DNA of 6,221 bases. Origin: Ruminococcus sp. GTDB lineage: Bacteria; Bacillota; Clostridia; Oscillospirales; Acutalibacteraceae. The notes beneath the pieces are model-generated. The model had not been told where the DNA came from. It worked only from the letters and a program-made list of their open reading frames with translations, and searched no databases. Location of the stretch: contig JAFOED010000134.1 of assembly GCA_017380355.1 (NCBI GenBank), forward strand, positions 1-6,221, in the 5' to 3' direction. Of this stretch, positions 5,869 through 6,221 are shown one piece after another (position 1 is the stretch's first letter; each line of letters begins with the position of its first letter). The position numbers and the translations under genes are program-made.

Positions 5869-6221
5869 TCACTCCAGATTTAACGTACTAAGCACATTTT
5901 CTGCTACCTCTCCCCAGCTCTTAGGATCTTTGAGGTAGGATTTATCGCGTTTATTTTCCTTTGCTTTATCAATAGCCACACTTAATTCTTGCAAGCTGTC
6001 GATTTTCACAAAAGCACTATTATCATCAGTTTTTATAAGCTCCATCTTCTCAAACGAGTTGTAACACACAACGCTCAAACCACATGACAGAGCTTCCATA
6101 CACGACAGCGGAATCTTTTCGGGATCCTGACCCTCAAGGTAGAGAAGCTGTGCAACAACAATACTTGCGGTTGCATCATTCACCTCATCGGAGAGAACGA
6201 TAATTCTGTCGTTAAGGAGGC
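5869..6221 (-). CDS. Glycosyltransferase, GT4-like, partial (C-terminal end only)
   Basis: The frame is open from the right window edge to TGA at 5869-5871 and gives about 116 residues of the nucleotide-sugar-binding domain. The visible part begins LLNDRIIVLSDE and continues to AQLLYLEGQDPEKIPLSCME, which contains an intact E-x7-E motif (E of PEK to E of CME). ALSCGLSVVC follows, the usual A-x-G-x-P/S-V-V segment of GT4 enzymes, and then a short C-terminal helix region. An internal GTG at 6181-6183 could be read as a start, but it falls in the middle of the conserved domain with no ribosome binding site, so the gene is simply cut by the window. It is the first visible gene of the leftward operon and ends 3 nt before the kinase start. 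Confidence 0.85.
   Translation of the reverse strand, partial: LLNDRIIVLSDEVNDATASIVVAQLLYLEGQDPEKIPLSCMEALSCGLSVVCYNSFEKMELIKTDDNSAFVKIDSLQELSVAIDKAKENKRDKSYLKDPKSWGEVAENVLSTLNLE

Noticed and set aside
5869..6183. GTG at 6181-6183 as the start of a 104-residue protein
   Set aside because: The same frame stays open to the right edge and encodes conserved glycosyltransferase sequence on both sides of the GTG, so it is an internal valine of a gene cut by the window.

Overview
The window is an interior piece of a surface-polysaccharide (capsule, exopolysaccharide or cell-wall glycan) biosynthesis locus. It looks like a low-GC Firmicute, most likely a Clostridia-type gut anaerobe. The basis is about 40% GC (judged by eye on a few sampled lines), strong AGGAGG-type ribosome binding sites, tight gene packing, the standard bacterial code and rather Cys-rich proteins. 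No species can be named from the sequence, and no RNA gene, insertion sequence or CRISPR array is visible.

From left to right there are six genes. (1) At 1-1200 on the minus strand is a Wzx-type flippase of the MOP/MATE fold, cut at the left edge after 400 residues. (2) At 1201-1290 is a 90-bp divergent intergenic region with a good plus-strand promoter. (3) At 1291-2634 on the plus strand is a Wzy-type polymerase of the O-antigen ligase/polymerase family; it is the only plus-strand gene. (4) At 2603-3733 on the minus strand is a GT4-like glycosyltransferase whose 3' end overlaps the polymerase tail-to-tail by 32 bp. (5) At 3764-5194 on the minus strand is a cytoplasmic alkaline-phosphatase-superfamily phosphohydrolase/phosphodiesterase. 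(6) At 5209-5865 on the minus strand is a small P-loop kinase resembling thymidylate kinase. (7) At 5869-6221 on the minus strand is the C-terminal end of a second GT4 glycosyltransferase, cut at the right edge.

The four right-hand genes are transcribed leftwards with gaps of only 3, 14 and 30 nt, so they look like one operon whose promoter lies beyond the right edge. Together the window encodes two sugar-adding enzymes, a flippase and a polymerase, which are the core of a Wzx/Wzy-dependent pathway. In that pathway a repeat unit is built on undecaprenyl phosphate in the cytoplasm, flipped, and polymerised outside.

The least ordinary part is the kinase plus phosphohydrolase pair placed between the two glycosyltransferases. 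The kinase lacks the TMP-binding motif of true thymidylate kinases, and the phosphohydrolase keeps a full set of predicted metal ligands but has no export signal. They may make, modify or edit a phosphorylated precursor of this polymer, which is inference. A second point is that a plausible intrinsic terminator for the polymerase gene lies inside the coding region of the convergent glycosyltransferase.
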